From: Pyrinomonadaceae bacterium
Lineage (GTDB): Bacteria; Acidobacteriota; Blastocatellia; Pyrinomonadales; Pyrinomonadaceae
Reading direction: 5' to 3'
Length of the DNA stretch: 32,829 nucleotides
Assembly: GCA_030841105.1 (NCBI GenBank)
Contig: JAVEDE010000007.1
Span: 1 to 32,829 of the forward strand
The notes under the pieces were generated by a model. That model made no database searches and was not told where the DNA came from. It was given only the letters and a program-made list of their open reading frames with translations. Below are positions 23,986 through 32,325 of the stretch, piece after piece. The position numbers and the translations under genes are program-made. Numbering within the stretch: the first letter of the stretch is position 1; each line of letters opens with the position of its first letter.

Positions 23986-26259
23986 TTAGTTTGCGCCGAA
24001 CCGCTGGCGATATTCGACGGAGTTGACGAACCCGTTGACCATCGTGCGGAAGTCTGCCGGGTTCGCGTTCATGTAAGCGATCCACATGTTGTAGCCCGCC
24101 GTATCGGGGTTGCGGCGCAGGTAGCCGAAGTATTCCGCGAGCACGAAGGCGCGGTTAAAGGTGGGGACGTGACCGGCAAATTGCGTGCTCTCGACGATCT
24201 CCTGCAAGACCTGCGCGCGCGTCTTCGTGTTCGCGTCGAGCGAGGCGACGAGCGCGTCGCGGTTCGGGAAGGCGAGGCCGGTGTTGGCGATCAACCTGTC
24301 CACGTACTGCGCGTTGGTGAGCGCGCCGAGCGTGGCGACGAACTCGTTGCGCGTGACGAAGGCGGCGGCAAAGCCCGCCCGCAAGGCGTTCGTCTCTTCG
24401 GGAGTCGCGCCGCTCAAGCGGCTGAGGTCGCCCATGAACTCGCCGTAGAGCGGGTTGCGCCCGAAGGCGGCGATGTAGAAGCGTGTGGCGAAGTAGCCGC
24501 GACTCTGAAACTCCTGCGAACGGAAGAAGGCCGACGAGACGGCGACGCGGTCGCACGTCGTATTCCCGGCGGCGCAGCCATTCAGCACGGCCACCCACGC
24601 GTTGAAGCCGCCCGTGTCGGGTTCGCGCGCGAGGAAATCGAGATAGTGCTGGCGGACGAAGAACGCCGTGTCGTCAATCGGGTTGGCGGCCGAGGTCGCG
24701 TTGTCGTTGTCCGTAAGGGTCAGCACGGACATGTTGGTGCTGCCGAGGCCGACGCCGACGGGGTTGCTCAGGGCGAGGTTGATCGTCTCGTCGTTCTCAT
24801 CCAGACGGTCGTCAATGATTAATACTCTGAAGGTCTTGCTCGTTTCGCCGGGGGCGAAAGAGAGCGTGCCGACGGCGATCTCGTAATCTGTCTTTTGGCT
24901 CGCGTGCCCCGTCCCGGTCTCGTCGAAGACGGCGTAGTTGACGGACGCCGAGCCGGAGACATTGCCCGCGCGTGTGACGCTGATCTGAATGCTGCTGTTG
25001 CCCTCGCCGATGGCGTAGTCGGCCGAACTGAAACTGACCAGCGACGTGGCCGAAGCGGTGGTGGGCTTGAGCGAGCCGAAGAGGCCGTGCTGCTCTTTGA
25101 CGATACCGGCGGAGAAATAGAGCGTGTTCGGGTCGCCGCCGCTGCCGCCGTTGCCGAAGACGAGCGCCCACAGTTCATCAATCACGATGCCGTTCCCGCC
25201 CTCGTCTTGAAGCGTGCCGAGGAACGCGCCGGTCGTCGGGTTGTAAGCGTGGATGCTGGGGTTGCCGCGGCCGAAGTTGCCGACGAGCAGCGCGCCGCCG
25301 AAGATGCCGAAACTGGCGGGCGCTAGCGTCACGCCCCACGGCGAGTTAAGCGCGCCGTTGTTGATGCCGAACGTCAGATCGCGCACGCCGTTCAGGTTGA
25401 AGCGGCGCACGAACCCGTTGCCGACGCCTTCTTCGTCCAGACCGTTTGCGCCGACTTTCGCGTAGGTGACGTAGAGCGACGAGCCGATGGCCTGAACGTT
25501 GTGCGGGTGATAAGTGTTGCCCATCGTGGTGGGGATGGTCGGGTCGGCGAAGGGGAAGTTGGCCGCCGCTTGGAGCACGTAAGAACTGTTGAAGACGTCA
25601 ATCTTGCCGTTGGCGAAATCGGCGGCGTAGAGGAAGTTGCCCGAACCGTTGTTGCCGATGGCGAGACCCGTGTAGACGTGGCCGGGTTGGCTCGCCGCGA
25701 TGACGCCGGTGGTCGAGCCTGCGGCCGGGGCGTTCGGATCCCAGCCGACGATGTTGCCCGTGATCGAGGCGAAGATAAAATTCGCCCCGCACGGCGCGGC
25801 GGCGCACGCGCCGGGGACGACGAACTCGGACGCCGTCGGGTTGGCGACCGTGCCGGTCGGGAGTTGACCCGGAATGTTGATGGACGGCATGTTGGGCTGC
25901 TTGAAGAAGACGACGCCGCCCACGTCGCCCCGGTAGAGCGAAGAGGTGGACGTGCCCGTATTGGCGATCCAGAACGGACTGGTCGCGGTCATCGAGATGC
26001 CCCACGGGTTGACGAGCAGCGGGTCTTCGATGAAGGCGACGCCGGGCACGTCGGAGACGAGGTTGGTCTGCCGGTAGGCCGAGCCGGGGGCAATCGTGAC
26101 GATGGAAGTTGACGCGTCTTGCCAGCTGTCGAGACGCGCGCCGGCGGCGCGTGAACTCGGCGGCGGCATGCTCCCGAGGGCGACGAGGCAGAGCGCGACG
26201 GCCAACATCAGACAGGGATAGATTCGGCCGCGACGGCGTGCGGTGCGCAGGTAAAGCAT
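23986..26259 (-). CDS. Secreted TIGR03118 / Calx-beta / DUF4214 protein
   Basis: This exported protein has 757 residues. A basic N-terminus and hydrophobic core (about 15-32) form a signal peptide with a predicted cut after SSRAAGA. Residues about 45-390 match the TIGR03118 family, a beta-propeller-like repeat region with NPWGISMT, NFLYAADFANGKIDVF and LNSPWGVTLAP. Residues about 400-510 are a Calx-beta domain (YAIGEGNSSIQISVTRAG, then DENDETINLALSNP) that probably binds Ca2+. Residues about 525-757 are two DUF4214 repeats, FVRQHYLDFLAREPDTGGFN and YFGYLRRNPDTAGYNMWI, thought to be surface-attachment modules. ATG 26259 follows AAGGAGA. The function is unknown; a cell-surface or matrix role is inferred. 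Confidence 0.88.
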   Translation of the reverse strand: MLYLRTARRRGRIYPCLMLAVALCLVALGSMPPPSSRAAGARLDSWQDASTSIVTIAPGSAYRQTNLVSDVPGVAFIEDPLLVNPWGISMTATSPFWIANTGTSTSSLYRGDVGGVVFFKQPNMPSINIPGQLPTGTVANPTASEFVVPGACAAAPCGANFIFASITGNIVGWDPNAPAAGSTTGVIAASQPGHVYTGLAIGNNGSGNFLYAADFANGKIDVFNSSYVLQAAANFPFADPTIPTTMGNTYHPHNVQAIGSSLYVTYAKVGANGLDEEGVGNGFVRRFNLNGVRDLTFGINNGALNSPWGVTLAPASFGIFGGALLVGNFGRGNPSIHAYNPTTGAFLGTLQDEGGNGIVIDELWALVFGNGGSGGDPNTLYFSAGIVKEQHGLFGSLKPTTASATSLVSFSSADYAIGEGNSSIQISVTRAGNVSGSASVNYAVFDETGTGHASQKTDYEIAVGTLSFAPGETSKTFRVLIIDDRLDENDETINLALSNPVGVGLGSTNMSVLTLTDNDNATSAANPIDDTAFFVRQHYLDFLAREPDTGGFNAWVAVLNGCAAGNTTCDRVAVSSAFFRSQEFQSRGYFATRFYIAAFGRNPLYGEFMGDLSRLSGATPEETNALRAGFAAAFVTRNEFVATLGALTNAQYVDRLIANTGLAFPNRDALVASLDANTKTRAQVLQEIVESTQFAGHVPTFNRAFVLAEYFGYLRRNPDTAGYNMWIAYMNANPADFRTMVNGFVNSVEYRQRFGAN

Positions 26260-26718
26260 GTTTCTTTTCTCCTTAACTCGGCGAGATTCGCTCGTGTAGT
26301 TACACTGCGTGTGCTGACGCGGCGGAGCTGGGGGATGCGTGGCGGCGTAAAGAATAAGCAGTGGCGCGAGGCTGGTGCGGTGGCGGCCGGAAGGCTGCCC
26401 GCCGCGTGATTTAAAACAACGCCCGGCGCGTCGGGTTCGACGGCGCGGGTTGATCCATGTGTTCGGTTAGCATTTAATGAAGCAGCGAGACTCTATAGTC
26501 GCCCGCTGTTACTGTCAAGAAGTTTTGCGCCGCGCGTCGTAGCGCAACGCGAATGGCGTCGTTCGGGGTGCGAAGGGCGTCGGGCAAGTTGTCTCGGATG
26601 ATGGCGGCGGGCGAGTGCGCTTAAACTTTTCCGTGGTTTACGCGTATTCACATAGACCTTCGTGCGTCTCGCTGGAGCGCGGGGGATTAATTTTTTCGGG
26701 ATCGTTTGAAGCAATCTT
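26260..26718. other. Divergent intergenic region between TIGR03118 gene and sppA
   Basis: This 459-base stretch has no credible gene. On the minus strand TTGACA (26518-26513) and TATAGA (26497-26492) are 15 bases apart, a candidate promoter for the secreted protein about 230 bases upstream of its start. The spacing is short. The bases before sppA (ATTAATTTTTTCGGGATCG) are AT-rich, but no confident promoter was identified. Confidence 0.4.
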
Positions 26719-28524
26719 ATGGCTATGTCGCGCGGTGGGAAAATCTTTTTGTGGGTGGCGGGGCTGCTCGTCGTGTTGGGGCTGGTGATGGTGGTCTGCG
26801 TCGCGTTGTTGTTCGCATCGCTCGGCGAGGGCGAGCCGGACGTGCGCGACAACAGCGTGCTCATGTTGAAGGTCGAAGGCGCGCTCCCAGACTACGTGCC
26901 GGAAGACCCTTTTGCGAGTCGCTTCCTCGGCCGCGACGACCAGTCGCTCGTGCGCCTGCTCTCGGAGATCAGGAAGGCGAAGGCCGACAAACGCATCGGC
27001 GCGATCCTGCTTGAGATTGACATGACCGTGATCGGTTGGGGCAAGGCCGAAGAGATACGCGACACGCTCGCCGACTTTCGCTCGACTGGCAAACCCGTCT
27101 ACGCCTACATGGAGTACGGCACGAACAAGGAGTATTACCTTGCGACCGCCTGCGACCGCATCTACGTCGCGCCCATCGGCGACCTGTTCATCGTCGGCCT
27201 CGCCGCAGACGTAATGTCGCTCGGCGGCTCGCTCGACAAACTCGGCGTCAAACCCGACTTCTACCAGATCGGCAAATACAAGACCGCGCCCGAACAGTAC
27301 ACGCGCAAGGAGATGTCCGAGGCGAGCCGCGAAGTGATCAACTCGATCCTCGACGAGTTTTTCGCGCGCTACGTGAGCACCATCGCCGCCGCGCGCAAGA
27401 AGTCCGAAGCGGACGTGCGCACGCTCATTGACAGCGCGCCGCTCGGCGCGTGGGAGGCGAAACAGGCGGGGCTGATTGACGACGCGAAATACCGCGACGA
27501 GGTTGAGGACGAACTCAAAAAACGGCTCGGCTACAAAGACGCAGACAAGCTGCGCAAGGTGAAGGCGTCGGACTACCGACGTGTGCGCCCGGAGTCCGTG
27601 GGGTTAGGTGAGGGCGAACGCATCGCGCTCGTCTTCGCGTCCGGCCCCATCGGCGGCGGTTCGTCGAACGACGGCAGCGCGTTCAGCAGCCAGTCCACGG
27701 GTTCGGACACGGTGGTCAAGGCGTTGAACGACGCGCGCGACGACAAGACCGTCAAGGCCATCGTGCTGCGCGTGGACAGTCCGGGCGGCACTTCCTACGC
27801 GTCCGACGTGATCTGGCACGCGGTCGAAAAGGCGAAGGCGCAGAAGCCCGTCGTCGTCTCCATGAGCGACGTGGCGGCGTCGGGCGGTTACTACATCTCC
27901 GCGACGGCGTCGAAGATCGTCGCACAGCCTTCGACCATCACGGGGTCAATCGGCGTCTACGCGGGCAAGCCCGTGCTCAAAGGTTTCTACGATTGGATCG
28001 GCGTCAACAACGAGTACGTCTTGCGCGGCAAGCAGGCCGGGATGTTCCGCGAGACCGAGCCGTTCAACGCGGACGAGCGCGCCAAGTTTGAGGCGATGCT
28101 CAAGAGTTTTTACTACGACGACTTTCTGCCGAAGGTGGCGAAGGGGCGCGGGCGCGATGTCGAGTACATTGACTCCATCGCGCAGGGGCGCGTCTGGACG
28201 GGCACGCAGGCCAAAGAGCGCGGGCTGGTGGACGAGTTCGGCGGGCTGGACAAGGCCGTCGAGATCGCCAAAGGACTCGCCAACATTCCCGCCGACAAGG
28301 GCGTGCGCCGCGTGGTGTTCCCCGCGCCGCGCCCGTTCCTGCAACAGTGGCTTGGCGGCGGCGACGAAAACGCCGCGAGCGTCAAGGCCAGAGAGCAACG
28401 CGCCGCCATCGAGTCGGCCTTGCCCGAAGACATGCGCCGCGCCCTGCGCTACCTCTCCATCCTCGAAAACATGAAACGCGGCGAGACGATGGCGATGCTG
28501 CCGTTCGACTTGCAGATCAAGTGA
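26719..28524 (+). CDS. sppA: Signal peptide peptidase SppA, 67-kDa type
   Basis: This 601-residue inner-membrane protease degrades cleaved signal peptides. It is the long, two-domain form (E. coli SppA is 618 residues). One N-terminal helix (about 9-34) anchors it, with the two tandem S49 domains outside. The general base is Lys188 (GKYKTAPEQYTRKEMS) in the first domain, and the nucleophile is Ser388 (MSDVAASGGYYIS) in the second, as in E. coli. RVDSPGG and GSIGVYAGKP are further S49 marks. The frame begins ATG-GCT-ATG and no good ribosome site is seen. A strong terminator follows about 30 bases after the stop. It is convergent with serS. Confidence 0.95.
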   Translation: MAMSRGGKIFLWVAGLLVVLGLVMVVCVALLFASLGEGEPDVRDNSVLMLKVEGALPDYVPEDPFASRFLGRDDQSLVRLLSEIRKAKADKRIGAILLEIDMTVIGWGKAEEIRDTLADFRSTGKPVYAYMEYGTNKEYYLATACDRIYVAPIGDLFIVGLAADVMSLGGSLDKLGVKPDFYQIGKYKTAPEQYTRKEMSEASREVINSILDEFFARYVSTIAAARKKSEADVRTLIDSAPLGAWEAKQAGLIDDAKYRDEVEDELKKRLGYKDADKLRKVKASDYRRVRPESVGLGEGERIALVFASGPIGGGSSNDGSAFSSQSTGSDTVVKALNDARDDKTVKAIVLRVDSPGGTSYASDVIWHAVEKAKAQKPVVVSMSDVAASGGYYISATASKIVAQPSTITGSIGVYAGKPVLKGFYDWIGVNNEYVLRGKQAGMFRETEPFNADERAKFEAMLKSFYYDDFLPKVAKGRGRDVEYIDSIAQGRVWTGTQAKERGLVDEFGGLDKAVEIAKGLANIPADKGVRRVVFPAPRPFLQQWLGGGDENAASVKAREQRAAIESALPEDMRRALRYLSILENMKRGETMAMLPFDLQIK

Positions 28525-28556
28525 GCGGTCGCCGAGCGCGCGTTAGCCGGGATCAG

Positions 28557-28591
28557 AAAAGAGTCCGTGTGCAGTTCACACGGACTCTTTT
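28557..28591. terminator. Bidirectional intrinsic terminator between sppA and serS
   Basis: AAAAGAGTCCGTGTG (28557-28571) pairs perfectly with CACACGGACTCTTTT (28577-28591) across a 5-base loop. The A- and T-runs on its two sides let it terminate in both directions. Confidence 0.88.
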
Positions 28592-28618
28592 GCTGTCTGC
28601 GATCCGCCTGAGCTTCGA

Positions 28619-29914
28619 CTACTGCCGCGCGGCCTCAATCTTCTCCATCCCGTTCATGTACGGCCGCAGCACTTCGGGAATCAAGACCGAGCCGTCCGCC
28701 TGTTGATAGTTCTCCACAATCGCGAGCCATGTGCGCCCGACGGCGAGACCCGAACCATTGAGCGTGTGGACATATTCGGGCTTGCCGCCCGTCGCCCGCT
28801 TGAAGCGAATCTGCGCGCGCCGCGCTTGGAACGCCTCGCAGTTCGAGCAGGAGGAGATTTCGCGGAAGGTGTTTTGCGAGGGCAGCCAGACCTCTATGTC
28901 GTAAGTCTTCGCGGCGGAGAAGCCCGTGTCGCCGGTCGAGAGCGTAACGACGCGATAATGCAAGTTCAACCCCTGCAAGACGCGCTCGGCGTCGCGCGTC
29001 AGCGACTCCAACTCGTCGTAGGACTGTTCCGGCAGCGCGAGTTTGACGAGTTCGACTTTCTCGAACTGGTGCTGGCGAATCAGCCCGCGCGTGTCGCGCC
29101 CGTAGCTGCCAGCCTCGGAACGAAAACAGGGCGTGTAGGCCACCATCTTCAAAGGCAGTTGCGCCGCTTCGAGCGTCTCCTCGCGATAGATGTTCGTGAC
29201 GGGCACTTCGGCCGTCGGGCTGAGATAAAGCTCGCGCTCGTCCGTCAGCTTGAACAAGTCCTGCTCGAACTTCGGCAGTTGACCCGTGCCGAACAGGGAA
29301 TCGCGGTTGACGATGAAGGGCGGGAGCGTCTCCTCGTAGCCATGCTCGCGCGTGTGCAGGTCGAGCATGAAGTTGATGATGGCGCGTTCGAGTTGCGCCC
29401 CCGCGCCGCGTAGGATGGAGAAGCGCGCGCCCGCGATCTTCGCCGCGCGTTCGAGGTCGAGGATGCCGAGCGACGCGCCGAGGTCAACGTGATCCTTCGG
29501 CTCGAAATCAAACTCCGGCGGCGCACCCCACCGACGCACTTCCGCGTTGGCCGATTCATCCGCGCCGACGGGGACGCTTTCGTGCGGCAGGTTGGGGAGC
29601 GTGGAGAGCAGCGTTCGCATGTTCGCTTCGGCCGCGTCGCGCGCGCGGTCGAGTTCCGCGATGCGCTCCTTGAGTTGCCCGACCTCTTGACGCTGCGCCT
29701 CCGCTTCGTCCTTGCGCCCTTCCTTCATCAACGCGCCGATACGTCGGCTCGCCGTGTTGCGAGCGGCGTTGAGTTCGTCGGACTCGGCGATGACGCGTCG
29801 CCGCTCCGCGTCCAGTTGCGCGAAGTCGTCGAGCGCGGCCGTCGGCGCGCGGCGCGCTTCGAGCGCGGCACGGACGCGCTCTAAATTATCGCGGACAAAG
29901 TTGAGATCGAGCAT
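28619..29914 (-). CDS. serS: Seryl-tRNA synthetase
   Basis: This cytoplasmic class II synthetase charges tRNA-Ser (and tRNA-Sec where present) with serine. It has 431 residues, the normal length. The N-terminal coiled-coil arm (about 30-105, [21 protein letters not shown] and onward) grips the long variable arm of tRNA-Ser. The core has motif 1 near [17 protein letters not shown], and motif 2 [22 protein letters not shown]. The serine/ATP region contains [20 protein letters not shown], and motif 3 is [23 protein letters not shown] 29914 follows AAAGGAC. The gene stands alone, and its tRNA substrate of unusual form is encoded at 11087-11172. Confidence 0.97.
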   Translation of the reverse strand: MLDLNFVRDNLERVRAALEARRAPTAALDDFAQLDAERRRVIAESDELNAARNTASRRIGALMKEGRKDEAEAQRQEVGQLKERIAELDRARDAAEANMRTLLSTLPNLPHESVPVGADESANAEVRRWGAPPEFDFEPKDHVDLGASLGILDLERAAKIAGARFSILRGAGAQLERAIINFMLDLHTREHGYEETLPPFIVNRDSLFGTGQLPKFEQDLFKLTDERELYLSPTAEVPVTNIYREETLEAAQLPLKMVAYTPCFRSEAGSYGRDTRGLIRQHQFEKVELVKLALPEQSYDELESLTRDAERVLQGLNLHYRVVTLSTGDTGFSAAKTYDIEVWLPSQNTFREISSCSNCEAFQARRAQIRFKRATGGKPEYVHTLNGSGLAVGRTWLAIVENYQQADGSVLIPEVLRPYMNGMEKIEAARQ

Positions 29915-30036
29915 TTGTGCTGTCCTTTAAACGTGTGGTATGAAGTTGTCTCTTCGTAACGCCAGTGCAGTTTGGTGAAAGGGGTCACGCTAGCCGACCG
30001 TCGGCGAACGTGTCAAGGCGGCTGCTCTGCTCGCGC

Positions 30037-30056
30037 CGTTGACGCTCAGGTCAACG
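30037..30056. promoter_or_regulatory. Inverted repeat upstream of galU
   Basis: CGTTGAC-GCTCAG-GTCAACG is a perfect palindrome with 7-base arms, about 47 bases before the galU ATG. It could be an operator or a leader hairpin. No -10 box could be assigned with confidence. Confidence 0.35.
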
Positions 30057-30102
30057 CGGGCGATTGAGCGTGTAAATTTCCATCAAGGGGAGTGAGTTTA
30101 AT

Positions 30103-30978
30103 ATGGCACAGAAGATTCGCAAGGCGGTGTTTCCGGCGGCGGGATTGGGCACGCGCTTTCTGCCCGCGACGAAGGCGTCGCCGAAAGAGATGCTGCCGCT
30201 CGTGGATAAGCCGCTCATTCAGTATGGCGTCGAAGAAGCGGTGGCGTCGGGCGTCGAGTCAATCCTCATCATCACGGGGCGCGGCAAGAACGCCATCGAG
30301 GATCACTTCGACATCTCCTTCGAACTCGAACACACGTTGCGCGCGCGCGGCAAGGACAAGTTGCTCGCCGTCGCGCGCTCCGTCTCGGAGCTCGCGCGCA
30401 TCAGCTACGTCCGCCAGCAGGAGGCGCTCGGACTCGGCCACGCCATCTTGCAGGCGCGCGATTTCGTCGCCGACGAGCCGTTCGCCGTCCTGCTCCCGGA
30501 CGACATCATGGACTGCGAAACGCCCGCGCTCAAACAGATGCTACGTGTTTACGAAGAGTATGACGCGCCCGTCGTCGGCACGATGCAGGTCGAGGGCGAA
30601 GCCATCTCGCGCTTCGGCGCGATTGACGCCGAAGAGGTCGCCGAGGGCGTCTACAAGATCAGGGACATGGTGGAGAAGCCGCCCTTCGCCGAAGCGCCGT
30701 CGGACTTGGCGATCATCGGGCGTTACATTCTGACGCCCGACATCTTCGACGAGATCGAGCGCACCGAACGCGGCGCGGGCGGCGAGATACAGATCACCGA
30801 CGCCATGCGTTCACTGCTGAAAAAGCGACCCTTCTACGCCGTGCGCTTCGAGGGCGCGCGCCACGACGCGGGCGACAAACTCGGCTTCCTCGTCGCGACC
30901 GTCGAGTTCGCCTTGAAGCGTCCAGACCTCGCGCCCGAGTTTAAGGAATATTTGCGTTCGTTGGATTTGAACAAATAG
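30103..30978 (+). CDS. galU: UTP--glucose-1-phosphate uridylyltransferase
   Basis: This enzyme makes UDP-glucose from UTP and glucose-1-phosphate, feeding cell-envelope and exopolysaccharide synthesis. It has 291 residues, the normal bacterial length. The nucleotide loop is AAGLGTRFLPATKASPKEML (about 11-30), followed by VDKPLIQYGVEEAV. QQEALGLGHAIL and the metal-binding LLPDDIMD (D-x-D type) follow. VEKPP and GRYILTPDIFDE, GGEIQITDAM and GDKLGFLVATVEF are all in order. AAGGGGAG lies about ten bases before ATG 30103. fabG follows after 55 bases and may be co-transcribed. Confidence 0.96.
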   Translation: MAQKIRKAVFPAAGLGTRFLPATKASPKEMLPLVDKPLIQYGVEEAVASGVESILIITGRGKNAIEDHFDISFELEHTLRARGKDKLLAVARSVSELARISYVRQQEALGLGHAILQARDFVADEPFAVLLPDDIMDCETPALKQMLRVYEEYDAPVVGTMQVEGEAISRFGAIDAEEVAEGVYKIRDMVEKPPFAEAPSDLAIIGRYILTPDIFDEIERTERGAGGEIQITDAMRSLLKKRPFYAVRFEGARHDAGDKLGFLVATVEFALKRPDLAPEFKEYLRSLDLNK

Positions 30979-31033
30979 GCGCGCGCCTGACGGTAGCGGC
31001 GGCGCCCGCTTCGGACAACGGAGGACGAAAATT

Positions 31034-31795
31034 TTGAGCGGCGAGACAAAACCTTTTGAAGGGCAGGCGGCGATTGTGACGGGGGCGACGCGCGGCATCG
31101 GTCGCGCCATCGCGCTTGAGTTGGCGCGGCGCGGGGCGTCGGTCGCGTTCAACTACGCGAAGAGCGCGGAGGCCGCCGAAGAGTTGCGCGCCGAGATCGA
31201 GTCGCTAGGCGTGAAAGTCTTGGCGACGCAGTGCGACGTGGCACAGACCGAGCCGGTGGCCGAAATGGTCAAGCAGACCAAAGAGGCATTCGGGCGCATA
31301 GACTTTCTCATCAACAACGCGGGCGTCACGCGCGACAATTTGATCCTGCGGATGAAGGAGGACGACTGGGACGCCGTGCTGGACACGAACCTGAAAGGGC
31401 CTTGGAACTTCGCGCGCGCGGCCTTGCGCGTGATGCTCAGGCAGGAGGGCGGCGGGTCGGTCTTGAACATCTCCTCGATCAGCGGCGTGGTAGGGATGGC
31501 CGGTCAGTCGAACTACTCGGCGTCGAAGGCGGGGCTGATCGGCTTGACGAAGGCGCTGGCGAAAGAGGTGGCGAGTCGCAAGGTGACGGTCAACGCGCTC
31601 GCGCTCGGACTCGTCGCCACCGACATGTCGGGCGCGCTCGACGACGCCTACAAGACGAAGCTGCTCGAACAGATTCCGCTCGGACGCTTCGCCGAGCCGG
31701 CGGAGGTCGCCGACATCGCGTGCTTTCTAGTCTCCCAGTCGGCGCGTTACATCACCGGACAGGTAATTCAGGTGGACGGCGGGCTGGCGATGTGA
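31034..31795 (+). CDS. fabG: 3-oxoacyl-[acyl-carrier-protein] reductase
   Basis: This NADPH-dependent short-chain reductase of the fatty-acid elongation cycle has 253 residues. The cofactor motif is TGATRGIG (17-23 region), followed by NNAGVTRDNLILRM. Catalytic residues are Ser148 (NISSISG), Tyr161 and Lys165 (NYSASKAG), with the Tyr-Ser spacing of E. coli FabG. The C-terminus VDGGLAM is also typical. The start is TTG 31034, with GGAGGAC seven bases upstream; no ATG or GTG fits better. FabG-like paralogues are common, so a role in another reduction cannot be excluded. A terminator follows about 90 bases after the stop. Confidence 0.92.
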   Translation: MSGETKPFEGQAAIVTGATRGIGRAIALELARRGASVAFNYAKSAEAAEELRAEIESLGVKVLATQCDVAQTEPVAEMVKQTKEAFGRIDFLINNAGVTRDNLILRMKEDDWDAVLDTNLKGPWNFARAALRVMLRQEGGGSVLNISSISGVVGMAGQSNYSASKAGLIGLTKALAKEVASRKVTVNALALGLVATDMSGALDDAYKTKLLEQIPLGRFAEPAEVADIACFLVSQSARYITGQVIQVDGGLAM

Positions 31796-31882
31796 AGCGG
31801 TCGCCTGCGGAGTGATGTGGGTAGGGTTGGGCGGGATAGCGGCCGAACGCCGCAGGGCTGAAATTGACGGCCACAAAGAGAA

Positions 31883-31925
31883 TCAGCCTCGTTAGTTTTG
31901 GGGGACTAACGAGGCTGAAATTTTT
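31883..31925 (+). terminator. Intrinsic terminator after fabG
   Basis: TCAGCCTCGTTAGT (31883-31896) pairs perfectly with ACTAACGAGGCTGA (31905-31918) across an 8-base loop, followed by AATTTTT. It would end the galU-fabG transcript and may stop transcription from the right as well. Confidence 0.88.
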
Positions 31926-32180
31926 GGGTAGGCTCGGAGATTCAGGGTGGCGTTGACTTGGGCGCTGGAGATCGTCACTTACGGGCGATCCGGCATGTTG
32001 GTCGGCTGCGTTGGTACGGGCGAGTTAAAATTGCAAGGCTCGGAAAAAAGAAGGTTTCGTAAAACTGGCCTCTTCCGTTACCGTTAGCATCTGGCCGAAA
32101 GTCTCTTGCTTTCAAAAATCTTGAAGGGCGGCAACCGGAAACTTTTGTTATAAAACTCATTGCCCTTCGACGTGTGTGAA

Positions 32181-32208
32181 ATTACACTAAACATCTGTTA
32201 GATGTCAA
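32181..32208 (-). promoter_or_regulatory. Leftward promoter-like element with palindrome
   Basis: On the minus strand, TTGACA (32208-32203) and TGTAAT (32186-32181) are 16 bases apart. An alternative -10 is TAATTT at 18 bases. The spacer contains the palindrome ACATCT-GTT-AGATGT (32191-32205), placed like a repressor site. It reads away from the acyltransferase into the gene-poor stretch, and no firm gene follows. Confidence 0.45.
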
Positions 32209-32325
32209 GCACAAAATGCAAAGAAAAGTGACAATTTTGTGACAAGGTGCTCGTGCCGCAAGCTAAATGGTGCTAATAAAGAACAAAATGGGCGAGATGG
32301 GAAGAAAAGTTTTGAGAAATTGTGT

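Larger units (their letters stand above)
31796..32325. other. Long, AT-richer gene-poor region
   Basis: This 530-base stretch lies between fabG and the acyltransferase stop and is clearly less GC-rich than the rest of the window. It holds the fabG terminator and a leftward promoter-like pair, listed separately. Below that promoter a 61-codon minus-strand frame (32160 to 31975) exists, with weak translation signals. A GTGACAATTTTGTGACAA direct repeat lies at about 32229-32246. No recognised RNA family was identified. Confidence 0.5.

Noticed and set aside
23866..24822. 318-codon plus-strand frame
   Set aside because: It is antisense to the DUF4214 region of the secreted protein, which has clear domains on the minus strand.
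26493..26864. 123-codon minus-strand frame overlapping the sppA start
   Set aside because: It overlaps the sppA membrane anchor in antisense, lacks a ribosome site and has no recognisable content.
31975..32160. 61-codon minus-strand frame below the leftward promoter
   Set aside because: Not listed as a gene: the ribosome site is only two bases from the ATG and the product has no domain. It is kept as a possibility within the orphan-unit finding.
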